64,000 nucleotides of DNA from Sulfurifustis variabilis. Its GTDB lineage: Bacteria; Pseudomonadota; Gammaproteobacteria; Acidiferrobacterales; Sulfurifustaceae. The DNA lies in NCBI RefSeq assembly GCF_002355415.1, contig NZ_AP014936.1, positions 3,509,501-3,573,500 on the forward strand. The letters are read 5' to 3'. This document shows, piece after piece, positions 9,455 to 17,763 of this stretch. The position numbers were made by a program, and so were the translations under genes. Position 1 is the stretch's first letter; every line of letters begins with the position of its first letter. Below the pieces are notes generated by a model. It was not told where the DNA came from, ran no database searches, and was given only the letters and a program-made list of their open reading frames with translations.

Positions 9455-10465
9455 CTACTTCGCGCTCATCAGCGCGACGGTGGTGTCGAGCATCCGGTTC
9501 GAGAAGCCCCACTCGTTGTCGTACCAGGAGAGCACCTTCACCAGATTGCCGATGGTCTTGGTCTGGGTGGCATCGTAGGTCGAGGAGACCGTCGTGTGGT
9601 TGAAGTCGCTCGACACGAGCGGCTGGTCGTTGTAGGCGAGGATGCCCTTGAGCTCCCCCTCGGCGGCCGCCTTCATGATCTGGTTGACCTCGTCCTTGTT
9701 GGTCTCGCGTGCGGCGACGAAGGTCAGGTCCACCACCGACACGTTGATGGTCGGCACACGGATGGCGAAGCCGGAGAGCTTGCCGTTCAGCTCGGGGAGC
9801 ACGAGGCCCACCGCCTGCGCGGCGCCGGTCTTGGTCGGGATCATGTTGTGCGCCGCGGCGCGGGCGCGGTACAGGTCGCTGTGGTAGACGTCGGTCAGGA
9901 CCTGGTCGTTGGTGTAGGAATGCACCGTGGTCATCAGGCCCTGCACCAGGCCGATCTTCTCGTGCAGCGGCTTCACCAGCGGCGCGAGGCAGTTCGTGGT
10001 GCACGAGGCGTTGGAGATCACGGTCATCTCGGACTTGAGCGTCTTGTGGTTGACGCCGTAGACGATCGTCGCGTCGGCCTCGTTCTTGTCGGCCGGGGCG
10101 GAGATGATCACCTTCTTCGCGCCGGCGGCGAGGTGCGGCTGGCACTTGGTCTTCGTCCGGAAGATGCCGGTGCACTCGAGCACCACGTCCACGCCCATCT
10201 GGCCCCACGGGAGCTTCGACGGGTCGCGCTCGGAGCACACCCGGATCTTGTCGCCGTTCACGACCAGGTTGTCGCCCTCGACCTTGACCGTGCCCGGAAA
10301 CTTGCCGTGCACCGTGTCCAGACGCGTCAGGTGCGCGTTGGTTTCGGCATTGCCGAGATCGTTCACGGCGACGATCTGGATGTCCTTGCGGCCCGCCTCG
10401 TAAAGAGCGCGCAGCACGTTGCGGCCGATGCGGCCATAGCCGTTGATCGCGACTTTGATTGCCAT
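9455..10465 (-). CDS. gap: Glyceraldehyde-3-phosphate dehydrogenase, type I
   Basis: A 336-residue enzyme of glycolysis or the Calvin cycle that oxidises glyceraldehyde-3-phosphate with NAD(P) and phosphate. The Rossmann motif [11 protein letters not shown] follows the ATG. The catalytic cysteine lies in [13 protein letters not shown], followed by the [10 protein letters not shown] and [11 protein letters not shown] regions, [12 protein letters not shown] and the terminal [12 protein letters not shown]. Cofactor choice is not certain from sequence; the loop [14 protein letters not shown] lacks an obvious NADP-specific basic residue. The gene is between tkt and pgk in one probable operon. Confidence 0.97.
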   Translation of the reverse strand: MAIKVAINGYGRIGRNVLRALYEAGRKDIQIVAVNDLGNAETNAHLTRLDTVHGKFPGTVKVEGDNLVVNGDKIRVCSERDPSKLPWGQMGVDVVLECTGIFRTKTKCQPHLAAGAKKVIISAPADKNEADATIVYGVNHKTLKSEMTVISNASCTTNCLAPLVKPLHEKIGLVQGLMTTVHSYTNDQVLTDVYHSDLYRARAAAHNMIPTKTGAAQAVGLVLPELNGKLSGFAIRVPTINVSVVDLTFVAARETNKDEVNQIMKAAAEGELKGILAYNDQPLVSSDFNHTTVSSTYDATQTKTIGNLVKVLSWYDNEWGFSNRMLDTTVALMSAK

Positions 10466-10629
10466 TTCTCGTCTCCCGAAAGGTTAAGTTTCAAAAACCG
10501 CGAACCACCGCAGCGACCCGGGGAAACGCTCGATGTGCGAAACGCGGTGCGCGCCACGCGCGCCTCCTCGCGAATTCACATCGGTCGAGCGTTCGGTATT
10601 TCCTCGTCGCGTTCTGGCGGTTCAGATTC

Positions 10630-12663
10630 CTACAGAATCTCTTCGACCGTCTTGACGACGTTTTCCGCGGTGAAGCCGAACTGCTTCATCACGGCGCCGC
10701 CCGGGGCCGACTCGCCGAAGCGGTCGATGCCGACCACGCGGCCGTCAAGGCCCACGTACTTGCGCCAGTAGTCGGTCACGCCCGCCTCCACCGCCACGCG
10801 CTTGCGCAGCGTCGTCGGCAGCACCGAGTCCCGGTAGGCGGCGTCCTGCGCTTCGAACACCGAGGTGCACGGCATGGAGACGACGCGCACGTTCCTGCCC
10901 TTCGCGGCGAGCGCCTTCTGCGCCTCCATCGCGAGGCCGACCTCGGAGCCGGTCGCGATGATCACCGCCTCGGGTTTGCCGTTCGGCGCCTCGGACAGCA
11001 CGTACCCGCCGCGGGCGATGTTCGCGAGCGTCGCCGCGTCGCGGTTCTGGTGGGGCACGTTCTGGCGCGTGAGGATGAGGCTGGTCGGCCCGTCCTTGCG
11101 CTCGACCGCCGCCTTCCAGGCGACCGCGGTCTCGACCGCGTCGCACGGGCGCCACAGGGCCATGTTCGGGATGTAGCGCAGGCTCGCGACGTGCTCGACG
11201 GGCTGGTGCGTGGGCCCGTCCTCGCCGAGGCCGATCGAGTCGTGGCTGTACACCAGGATCGAACGGATTTTCATGAGCGCGGCCATGCGCACGGCGTTGC
11301 GCGCATAATCGGAGAACACGAGGAATGTGCCGCCGTAGGGAATGAACCCGCCGTGGAGGGCGAGGCCATTCATCATGGCGGTCATGCCGAACTCGCGCAC
11401 GCCGTAATAGATGTAGTTGCCGTTCGCGTCGTCGGGCGTGACGCCCTTGCAGCCCTTCCACAGGGTGAGGTTCGACTCGGCGAGGTCCGCCGAGCCGCCG
11501 AGCAGCTCGGGGAGCGCCGGACCGATGGCGTTGAGCGCGTTCTGCGAGGCCTTGCGCGTGGCGATGGTCTCGCCCTTGGCCGCCGTGGCGTCGACGTACT
11601 CCTTGACCTTCGTCCCCCAGTGGGCGGGCAGCTCGCCCTTCATCCGCCGCTCGAAGTCGAGGGCGAGCTCCGGGTACTGCTTCTTGTAGGCCCCGAACTT
11701 GTCGTTCCACGCCTTTTCCGCCGCGGCGCCCTTGGCGCGCGCCGTCCAGGCGTCGTAGATCTCCTGCGGCACGACGAAGGCGTCGTAGTTCCAGCCCAGC
11801 TGCTTTCGCGCCGCCGCCACCTCGTCCGCGCCGAGCGCGGCACCGTGGCATACCTCCTTGCCCTGCTTGTTCGGCGAGCCGAAGCCGATGATGGTCTTGC
11901 AGCAGATCAGGGTCGGGCGGTCGGTCACCGAGCGGGCGTGGACGATCGCGTTCTTCACCGCCTCGGCGCTGTGTCCGTCGACGTCGGGGATCACGTGCCA
12001 GCCGTAGGACTCGAAGCGCTTGACCGAGTCGTCCGTAAACCAGCCGACCACGTGTCCGTCGATCGAGATGCCGTTGTCGTCATAGAACGCGATGAGCTTG
12101 CCGAGCTTGAGGTGCCCGGCGAGCGAGCAGGCCTCGTGCGATATGCCCTCCATCATGCAGCCGTCGCCGAGGAACACGTAGGTGTAGTGATCGACGATGT
12201 CGAAGCCCGGGCGGTTGAAGTGCGCCGCGAGGATCTTCTCGGCGAGCGCCATCCCGACGGCGTTGGTGATTCCCTGACCCAGCGGACCGGTGGTCGTCTC
12301 GATGCCCGGCGCGTAGCCGTACTCCGGATGCCCCGGGGTCTTGGAGTGCCACTGGCGGAAGTTCTTGAGGTCCTCGATCGAGAGGTCGTAGCCCGTGAGG
12401 TGCAGCAGGCTGTAGAGCAGCATCGAGCCGTGTCCGTTCGAGAGCACGAAACGATCGCGGTCCGGCCATTTCGGGTTCGCCGGGTTGTGCTTCAGGAAAT
12501 CGTTCCAGAGCACCTCCGCGATATCCGCCATGCCCATGGGCGCGCCCGGGTGCCCGGAGTTGGCCTTCTGCACCGCGTCCATCGAGAGCGCGCGAATCGC
12601 GTTCGCGAGCTCGCGTCGCGTGAGTGTCTTCGTACCCGGCTGGGCTTTGGGGTGTGCGGTCAT
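10630..12663 (-). CDS. tkt: Transketolase
   Basis: Thiamine-diphosphate enzyme of 677 residues that moves two-carbon ketol units in the pentose-phosphate and Calvin cycles. I took the ATG at 12663, giving [20 protein letters not shown]; a longer open frame to 12882 is not protein-like. Marks are [19 protein letters not shown], the cofactor segment beginning [17 protein letters not shown], a following [10 protein letters not shown], the pyrimidine-domain [17 protein letters not shown], and the C-terminal [14 protein letters not shown]. It heads the tkt-gap-pgk-pyk series, separated from the upstream phosphatase gene by 286 bases that may hold a promoter. Confidence 0.97.
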   Translation of the reverse strand: MTAHPKAQPGTKTLTRRELANAIRALSMDAVQKANSGHPGAPMGMADIAEVLWNDFLKHNPANPKWPDRDRFVLSNGHGSMLLYSLLHLTGYDLSIEDLKNFRQWHSKTPGHPEYGYAPGIETTTGPLGQGITNAVGMALAEKILAAHFNRPGFDIVDHYTYVFLGDGCMMEGISHEACSLAGHLKLGKLIAFYDDNGISIDGHVVGWFTDDSVKRFESYGWHVIPDVDGHSAEAVKNAIVHARSVTDRPTLICCKTIIGFGSPNKQGKEVCHGAALGADEVAAARKQLGWNYDAFVVPQEIYDAWTARAKGAAAEKAWNDKFGAYKKQYPELALDFERRMKGELPAHWGTKVKEYVDATAAKGETIATRKASQNALNAIGPALPELLGGSADLAESNLTLWKGCKGVTPDDANGNYIYYGVREFGMTAMMNGLALHGGFIPYGGTFLVFSDYARNAVRMAALMKIRSILVYSHDSIGLGEDGPTHQPVEHVASLRYIPNMALWRPCDAVETAVAWKAAVERKDGPTSLILTRQNVPHQNRDAATLANIARGGYVLSEAPNGKPEAVIIATGSEVGLAMEAQKALAAKGRNVRVVSMPCTSVFEAQDAAYRDSVLPTTLRKRVAVEAGVTDYWRKYVGLDGRVVGIDRFGESAPGGAVMKQFGFTAENVVKTVEEIL

Positions 12664-12949
12664 GAATGAGGATCCTCTTTTCGCCAAAATCTGAGAACGC
12701 AGTGCCGGCCGCGGGCGCGGGGCTCGTAAAGCTGAAAAAGACCCTTGGCGAAGAACGGCATCGCCAAACGGGCGCAACCGGAAACTCCGTGATTGTTCTG
12801 TCTGCTCGGCGCCGCCTGCTCCCTCCAGACGACGATCCGGCAGGCTGCAAGACCGGAAAAATGGCGAAGTATTCTCGCTCACGCCCCGGTCCCCGGCAAT
12901 AGAGCGCGCCGCGGACGAACCTTATCCGGTCATAAACCCAGCTTGGCGG

Positions 12950-13819
12950 CTATCCGCCGTGCACGAGGCGTGCCGCCAGCCAGGTGCGCCATTGCGCGAA
13001 GATCTCCGGGTCGACCGCTGCGACCACCGAGCGTGGCGCCAGGGCGAAGGCGAAGACCTCCTCGTCGGCCAAGGTGGCGGCGCGTGCGCCCGCCTCCTTT
13101 AGAATTAGGCTACCCGCCGCGTAGTCCCACAGCTTCTGCCCGCCGTGCAGGTATATATGGAATCGCTCGGCCGCGAGCCAGCACCATTCGAGGCTGCATG
13201 CCCCGAAGTTGCGTTGCGACCCGTAAGGCGGGTGTGCGCCGAGCTCGCGGGCGAGCTCGCGGGGCAGCCGCTTGAAATCGACGACCGCGACGCATCGGCG
13301 CAGCTCCGGCGCGCGAGCCGTGGCGCGCAGCGGAGCGCCGTTGAGCCTGGCTCCCGCTTCGCGGCGCGCGGCGAAGCACTCATCGCGCAGGGGATCGTAG
13401 ACCAGACCGAGCGCGGGCCCGTCGGGCACGAGCAGGGCGAGCGAGACGCCGAAGAAAGGCAGTCCGGCGGCATAGTTCGTCGTGCCGTCGAGCGGATCGA
13501 GACACCAGAGGCCCGGCGCACCGTCCTGTATCAGGCGTTCGTGGTCGGCGCCCGACATCTCCTCGCCGAGGAACGCGTACTCGGGCCAACGCCGGGCCAG
13601 CTCCGCCTGCAACCGGTCCTGCATGGCGTGGTCAGCGGCCGTGACCACGCTGCCGTCGTGCTTGATGTGGCGCAACACGTCGGCGAAACGCGGGAGGAGC
13701 TCCTCGCGCGCGGCCGCGCGCACCAGCTCGCTCAGCTCGTCGAGGTCCGGCCAGGCGGGCGGATTGCCGGGCGAGCTCACGGCCGGTTGCCGCCGCTTCA
13801 GCCCGGCCCGCCTTTCCAC
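12950..13819 (-). CDS. Inositol-monophosphatase-family phosphatase
   Basis: Mg-dependent sugar-phosphatase family member (IMPase/FBPase superfamily). The metal-binding motifs are present: GSVVTAADHAMQ, GEEMSGADH, the signature LDPLDGTTNYAAGLPFFGVS and the C-terminal QKLWDYAAGSLILKEAG. The start is uncertain: the frame opens with a GTG at 13819, overlapping the upstream gene by 22 bases, while a second GTG at 13780 avoids the overlap; neither has a strong ribosome site. The substrate may be inositol phosphate, fructose or sedoheptulose bisphosphate, adenosine bisphosphate or histidinol phosphate. Its place directly upstream of tkt makes a Calvin/pentose bisphosphatase role worth testing (inference). 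Confidence 0.85.
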   Translation of the reverse strand: MERRAGLKRRQPAVSSPGNPPAWPDLDELSELVRAAAREELLPRFADVLRHIKHDGSVVTAADHAMQDRLQAELARRWPEYAFLGEEMSGADHERLIQDGAPGLWCLDPLDGTTNYAAGLPFFGVSLALLVPDGPALGLVYDPLRDECFAARREAGARLNGAPLRATARAPELRRCVAVVDFKRLPRELARELGAHPPYGSQRNFGACSLEWCWLAAERFHIYLHGGQKLWDYAAGSLILKEAGARAATLADEEVFAFALAPRSVVAAVDPEIFAQWRTWLAARLVHGG

Positions 13820-14358
13820 TTGATGGAGCAGCCCATGCTCGGGATCTGCTCGCGCGGTCCCTGTCCGGTTTTAGCGATTCCCTTCATCGCTTCGAACAGT
13901 TCGCGGCGCGCGTTCGGGACCGACTCCTTCCGCGACTCGTCGAGCCGGCCGCGGTACTGCAGCTCCAGATCCTTGTTGTAACCGAAGAAGTCGGGCGTGC
14001 ACACCGCGCCGTAGCGTTTCGCGACCTCCTGGCTCTCGTCGTAGAGGTACGGGAACGGCAGCCGAAGCTCCTGGGCCACCTTCTTCATGTTCTCGAACGA
14101 GTCCTCCGGGTAGTCGGTCGGGTCGTTCGCGCTGATCGCGACGGACCCGATTCCGTGCTCCTTCAGCTCGCGCGCGTCACGGATGATCCGGTCGCGGACC
14201 GCTTTCACGTAAGGGCAGTGGTTGCAGATGAACATCACGAGCAGCCCGTTCGGGCCGCGCACGTCCGCCAGCGTGTAGGTTTTTCCGTCCACGCCGGGCA
14301 ACCGGAAGTCGGGTGCCGGCCGACCGAAGTCACAGACCGGGGTTTCGGTGCGAGCCAT
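13798..14358 (-). CDS. AhpC/TSA-type thioredoxin-family protein (CNHCPY subgroup)
   Basis: A 186-residue thioredoxin-fold protein of the peroxiredoxin-like subgroup with the motif MFICNHCPYVKAVRDRI, giving a CxxC pair. The N-terminal strand APDFRLPGVDGKTYTLADV, the segment SVAISANDPTDYPEDSFENM and GAVCTPDFFGYNKDLELQYRGRLDE are characteristic. There is no signal peptide, so it is cytosolic. Members are presumed thiol reductases or peroxidases; none of the sequence here fixes a substrate. A short C-terminal tail ends GCSIKWKGG, which is conserved in this subgroup. The ATG at 14358 is unambiguous, and the 3' end overlaps or abuts the phosphatase gene. Confidence 0.85.
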   Translation of the reverse strand: MARTETPVCDFGRPAPDFRLPGVDGKTYTLADVRGPNGLLVMFICNHCPYVKAVRDRIIRDARELKEHGIGSVAISANDPTDYPEDSFENMKKVAQELRLPFPYLYDESQEVAKRYGAVCTPDFFGYNKDLELQYRGRLDESRKESVPNARRELFEAMKGIAKTGQGPREQIPSMGCSIKWKGGPG

Positions 14359-14446
14359 GCGTTTCTCCCATGCAAGCCGTTCGAAGAGGCCCGTATTATG
14401 CGGCCGGCCGAGGGCCCGGTCATCGGGCGGCGCTTACGGAAAGCCG

Positions 14447-14462
14447 TGGCATGGTCTATGCA
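14447..14462 (+). promoter_or_regulatory. Candidate sigma-54 (-24/-12) promoter
   Basis: TGGCATGGTCTATGCA matches the sigma-54 consensus TGGCACG-N4-TTGCA at all but two positions, with the invariant GG and GC exactly 10 bases apart. It ends about 60 bases upstream of the binding-protein ATG at 14525, in the correct orientation and at a sensible distance. Sigma-54 use would imply an enhancer-binding activator elsewhere. Confidence 0.5.
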
Positions 14463-14524
14463 TAAAGTACTGATATCCGGTTCTTTTGCATCCCGCGGAC
14501 GCCCGAAGGGGAGGAGGAGGCCTC

Positions 14525-15376
14525 ATGCTCCATCGCATCATCCCGAACCGCATCAGGCGAAAAACGGCCGCGCTGCTCGGCGCCGCCGCTTTCACGGCGA
14601 TTCTGGCCGCACCGATGCCCGACGTCCGTGCCGCCGAGGAGCCGTTCGTCCTTCTGATCCAACCCATCCTGAGCGAAGAGAAGACCCGGGAGGCCTATGG
14701 CCCGCTGTGCGCATACATAGAACGGCTCGCGGGGCGGCCATGCACGGTGCTGACGCAGCCGAACTTTCTCGCCTACTGGGACGTGATCCGGCGCAACAAC
14801 TACGATCTCGTTCTCGACGCCTCCCACTTCACCGACTATCGCGTCCAGAAGATGGGCTTTTCGATCCTCGCGAAGATCCCGGACAGCGTCAGCTACAGCC
14901 TCATCGTCCCCGACAGCCACCTCGTCTTCGATCCGACGGAGCTGGTCGCGCGGCGCATCGCGACCCTCGGGCCGCCGAGCATCGGCGCCGCCCGGCTCAG
15001 CGCCATGTTCCCCAATCCGTTGCGCCAACCCGTGATCATCGAGGTGGCCAGCGCGGAGGAAGGCATGGACCTGGTCGTGGCGAAGAAGGTCGAGGCGGCG
15101 ATCCTGCCCACCCCGCTGGTCAGCCAGCGCATGAGCCAGGCGGGCGGCATCGCCGTCGTGCTCACCACCGAGCCCATCCCGCACATCGCGCTCTCGGCAT
15201 CGCCGCGCGTTGCGCGCGAGATCCAGGAGCGCATACGCGACGGGCTTCTGAACGCCGCCGCGACGCCCGCCGGCCGTCGGATGCTGGAGGGCATCGGTTT
15301 CGAGAAGTTCGATCCGGCCACTCCCGCGCTGTACGCGAACCAGAGCAACATACTGAAGACGTACTGGGGTTATTAG
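14525..15376 (+). CDS. PhnD-like periplasmic binding protein
   Basis: Predicted periplasmic protein of 283 residues in the phosphate/phosphite/phosphonate-binding (PhnD, type 2 periplasmic) family. The ATG at 14525 follows a GGGAGGAGGAGG ribosome site; residues 1-36 form a signal peptide ending PDVRAAEE. The mature protein has family features: PILSEEKTREAYGPLCAYIE, a LVLDASHFTDYRVQKMG strand, and a late AAATPAGRRMLEGIGFEKF helix. No transporter genes flank it, so it may be a sensor or orphan receptor. The upstream sequence has a good sigma-54 promoter candidate. The ligand is unknown. Confidence 0.8.
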   Translation: MLHRIIPNRIRRKTAALLGAAAFTAILAAPMPDVRAAEEPFVLLIQPILSEEKTREAYGPLCAYIERLAGRPCTVLTQPNFLAYWDVIRRNNYDLVLDASHFTDYRVQKMGFSILAKIPDSVSYSLIVPDSHLVFDPTELVARRIATLGPPSIGAARLSAMFPNPLRQPVIIEVASAEEGMDLVVAKKVEAAILPTPLVSQRMSQAGGIAVVLTTEPIPHIALSASPRVAREIQERIRDGLLNAAATPAGRRMLEGIGFEKFDPATPALYANQSNILKTYWGY

Positions 15377-15394
15377 CCGCGTCTCGGCGATCCC

Positions 15395-15423
15395 GACCGG
15401 CGACCGGTCGTCCGTCGCCGGTC
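15395..15423. repeat. Perfect 10-bp inverted repeat before bioA
   Basis: GACCGGCGAC at 15395-15404 and GTCGCCGGTC at 15414-15423, with a 9-base loop, lie 18 bases after the PhnD-like stop and 22 bases before the bioA start. The stem is strong, but the following GCGTGGTACAG is not U-rich. An attenuator, factor-assisted terminator or operator are all possible; it does not look like the E. coli BirA operator. Confidence 0.55.
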
Positions 15424-15444
15424 GCGTGGTACAGTCCTTTTCCC

Positions 15445-16794
15445 ATGACCAACCGCGAATGGGCCGAACGCGATCTCCGCGTGCTGTGGCATCCGTGCAC
15501 GCAGATGCGCGACCACGAGGATTTCCCGCCGATACCCATCCGTCGGGGCGAGGGCGTATGGCTCGAGGACTACGACGGCCGGCGCTACCTCGACGCCATC
15601 AGCTCCTGGTGGGTGAACCTCTTCGGGCACGCGAACCCCCGCATCAATGCGGCGATCGCGGACCAGCTCGCGCGCCTCGAGCACGTGATCCTCGCCGGTT
15701 TCACCCACGAGCCCGTCGTTCGGCTGTCCGAGCGCCTCGTCGCGATCGCGCCGCGCGGCCTCGCCCACTGCTTCTATGCCTCGGACGGATCGAGCGCCGT
15801 CGAGATCGCGCTCAAGATGAGCTTCCACTACTGGCGAAACCGCGGCGAGCCTGCGCGCACGAAGTACGTTTCGCTGGCGAACAGCTACCATGGCGAGACG
15901 CTCGGCGCCCTCTCGGTCGGCGGTGTGGGCCTTTATCGCGATACCTACGAACCGCTGCTGCTCGAACCGATCGTCGTGCCTTCTCCCGACTGTTACCACC
16001 GGGAAGCGGGCGAGTCATGCGCCGAGTACAGCCGCCGTCAATTCGCGCACATGGAGCAGGCGCTGGCGCGCCACGCGCACGAGGCATGCGCCGTCATCGT
16101 CGAGCCGCTCGTGCAATGCGCCGGATCGATGCGCATGTACGACCCGGTCTATCTCGCGCTCCTGCGCGACGCCTGCGATCGCCATCGGATCCACCTGATC
16201 GCGGACGAGATCGCCGTCGGCTTCGGCCGCACCGGCACGATGTTCGCCTGCGAGCAGGCGGCGATCGCCCCGGACTTCCTGCTGCTCGGCAAGGGATTGA
16301 CCGGCGGGTACCTGCCGCTCTCCGTGTGCCTCACCACTGCCGAGATCTACGACGCCTTCTACGCCGAGTATGCGACGCTGCGGGCCTTCCTGCACTCGCA
16401 CAGCTACACCGGGAACGCGCTCGCCTGCGCGGCGGCGCTCGCCACGCTGGACATATTCGAAAGCGACGACGTGCTCGCGAAAAACCGCGTGCTCGCCGCA
16501 CGCCTGGGCGCGGCGGCCGAGGACCTGCGGGACCATGACCACGTGGCCGAGGTGCGCCAGACGGGGATGGTCGTCGCGATCGAGATGGCGAGGAACAGGC
16601 AAGCGCGGGAGCCGTATCCGTGGCGGGAGCGGCGCGGGCGCGCCGTCTATCGTCACGCACTCGAGCGCGGCGCCCTCCTGCGTCCGCTCGGCGACGTCGT
16701 CTACTTCATGCCACCGTACGTGATCGCCCTCGAGGAGATCGATCTCCTGGCGCGCATTGCCCGCGAAGGCATCGAGCTGGCAACACGGGAGTAG
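15445..16794 (+). CDS. bioA: Adenosylmethionine-8-amino-7-oxononanoate aminotransferase
   Basis: PLP enzyme of 449 residues that converts 7-keto-8-aminopelargonate to 7,8-diaminopelargonate in biotin synthesis, using S-adenosylmethionine as amino donor. Subfamily marks are LWHPCTQMRDHE near the N-terminus, ISSWWVNLFGHANPRI, CFYASDGSSAVEIALKMSFH, SYHGETLGALSVG, LIADEIAVGFGRTGTMFACE and the PLP lysine in LLGKGLTGGYLPLSV. The ATG at 15445 gives MTNREWAERDLRVLWHPCTQ, as in homologues. No other bio gene is adjacent, so it is an isolated biotin gene in this window. A strong inverted repeat lies in its leader. Confidence 0.95.
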   Translation: MTNREWAERDLRVLWHPCTQMRDHEDFPPIPIRRGEGVWLEDYDGRRYLDAISSWWVNLFGHANPRINAAIADQLARLEHVILAGFTHEPVVRLSERLVAIAPRGLAHCFYASDGSSAVEIALKMSFHYWRNRGEPARTKYVSLANSYHGETLGALSVGGVGLYRDTYEPLLLEPIVVPSPDCYHREAGESCAEYSRRQFAHMEQALARHAHEACAVIVEPLVQCAGSMRMYDPVYLALLRDACDRHRIHLIADEIAVGFGRTGTMFACEQAAIAPDFLLLGKGLTGGYLPLSVCLTTAEIYDAFYAEYATLRAFLHSHSYTGNALACAAALATLDIFESDDVLAKNRVLAARLGAAAEDLRDHDHVAEVRQTGMVVAIEMARNRQAREPYPWRERRGRAVYRHALERGALLRPLGDVVYFMPPYVIALEEIDLLARIAREGIELATRE

Positions 16795-16842
16795 CGGAGC
16801 CGGTGCGGCAACGCGTGACGGGCAGCGACCCGTCGCCGATCG

Positions 16843-17316
16843 TCAATGCGCCGCCTGCGGATAGAACAGCGCCTTGATGGCGTCGAGATCGGGGATCGCG
16901 AGCACACCGTTTTCGGTGCGCAGGCCCGCGGCGATGTAGTGCGTGTCCGGGAGCTCCGCGGGCCCTGCCGGCACGGCCGTCTCGGTATCGATCGCGCGGG
17001 GCCGCGGCTCGGTCGCCGACAGGAGGGCGAAAAACTCCCACGCCCGCCGCCCCGCCAGCGGATAGAAGACGACGAGCTTCGAGGACGCGGAGACCGCGCC
17101 TGCCGGACGGCCGAGCAGCGCCTCGAACGAGACCACCGGCACCGCGTGCGAACGCCAGCCGAAAACGCCGAGGACCCAGGAAGCGCCGCCGGGAACCGGG
17201 TCGAGCGCGATGTAGCTCGTCACCTCGGCGATGGCCGCGCTCGGCAGCAGCAGGGAGAAACCGCCGAGCGGGATCTCCAGGCTGTGAATGCGCTCGTGGA
17301 CGCGGATCGGCTTCAT
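16843..17316 (-). CDS. CheW-like protein, ChpC-type
   Basis: Adaptor-like protein of 157 residues with a single CheW fold: FSLLLPSAAIAEVTSYI, the central WVLGVFGWRSHAVPVVSFEAL and a final AIPDLDAIKALFYPQ. Genes of this kind follow chpA in type IV pilus chemosensory clusters (ChpC), where they are thought to link receptors to the ChpA kinase; its precise role there is minor or unknown. It is one base from the stop of the preceding minus-strand gene, so the two are surely co-transcribed after chpA. The ATG at 17316 is clear. Confidence 0.8.
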   Translation of the reverse strand: MKPIRVHERIHSLEIPLGGFSLLLPSAAIAEVTSYIALDPVPGGASWVLGVFGWRSHAVPVVSFEALLGRPAGAVSASSKLVVFYPLAGRRAWEFFALLSATEPRPRAIDTETAVPAGPAELPDTHYIAAGLRTENGVLAIPDLDAIKALFYPQAAH

Positions 17317-17317
17317 G

Positions 17318-17743
17318 TCACTCCCCCAGCCCCTGCAGGTAGGCGACGAGCGCGCGGGGGTCGAGCACGAGCGTTGCCCGCTGCCCTTCGACCCAGGCGC
17401 CGTTGTAGAGGTGCCCCACGGGCGTCGGCGCGGGGCCGAGGGGGGTAAACGGCTGCACGCTGGCTTCCGTGCGGCCGAGCATCTGGATCTCGTCCACGAC
17501 GAGCCCGACGCCGTCCAGGAATATCGCCCGTACCCAGTCGTCCCGCCGGACGGGCTGCAGCGCCTGGTCCAGGCAATAGGCGGGCAGCCGCCGGCCGCGG
17601 TGCGTGCGCCAGGCGGTGACCTTGCCGCGCCCCGCGTTCGGGGTCAGGGCGTCGCGCTGCTCGATGGCCGCGCTCGCGCCGCTGGGCAGCAGCGCGCCCG
17701 TTCCGTTGAACGTGATGCGGAGATACTGGTTGAGCTCGGCCAC
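17318..17743 (-). CDS. Diverged CheW-like protein downstream of chpA
   Basis: A 141-residue protein beginning at a GTG (MAELNQYLRITFNG). Several stretches follow the CheW pattern: LPAYCLDQALQPV resembles the central loop, VRAIFLDGVGLVVDEIQML the second subdomain, and a final RATLVLDPRALVAYLQGL. The N-terminal strands are weakly conserved and the family match is by pattern only. It lies between chpA (20 bases downstream of it) and the clearer CheW-like gene (one base upstream of that start). I infer a second coupling protein for the Chp system; it could also be a regulatory CheW homologue that no longer binds kinase. Confidence 0.65.
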   Translation of the reverse strand: MAELNQYLRITFNGTGALLPSGASAAIEQRDALTPNAGRGKVTAWRTHRGRRLPAYCLDQALQPVRRDDWVRAIFLDGVGLVVDEIQMLGRTEASVQPFTPLGPAPTPVGHLYNGAWVEGQRATLVLDPRALVAYLQGLGE

Positions 17744-17763
17744 GGATCGCGCCTACGTCGGGT

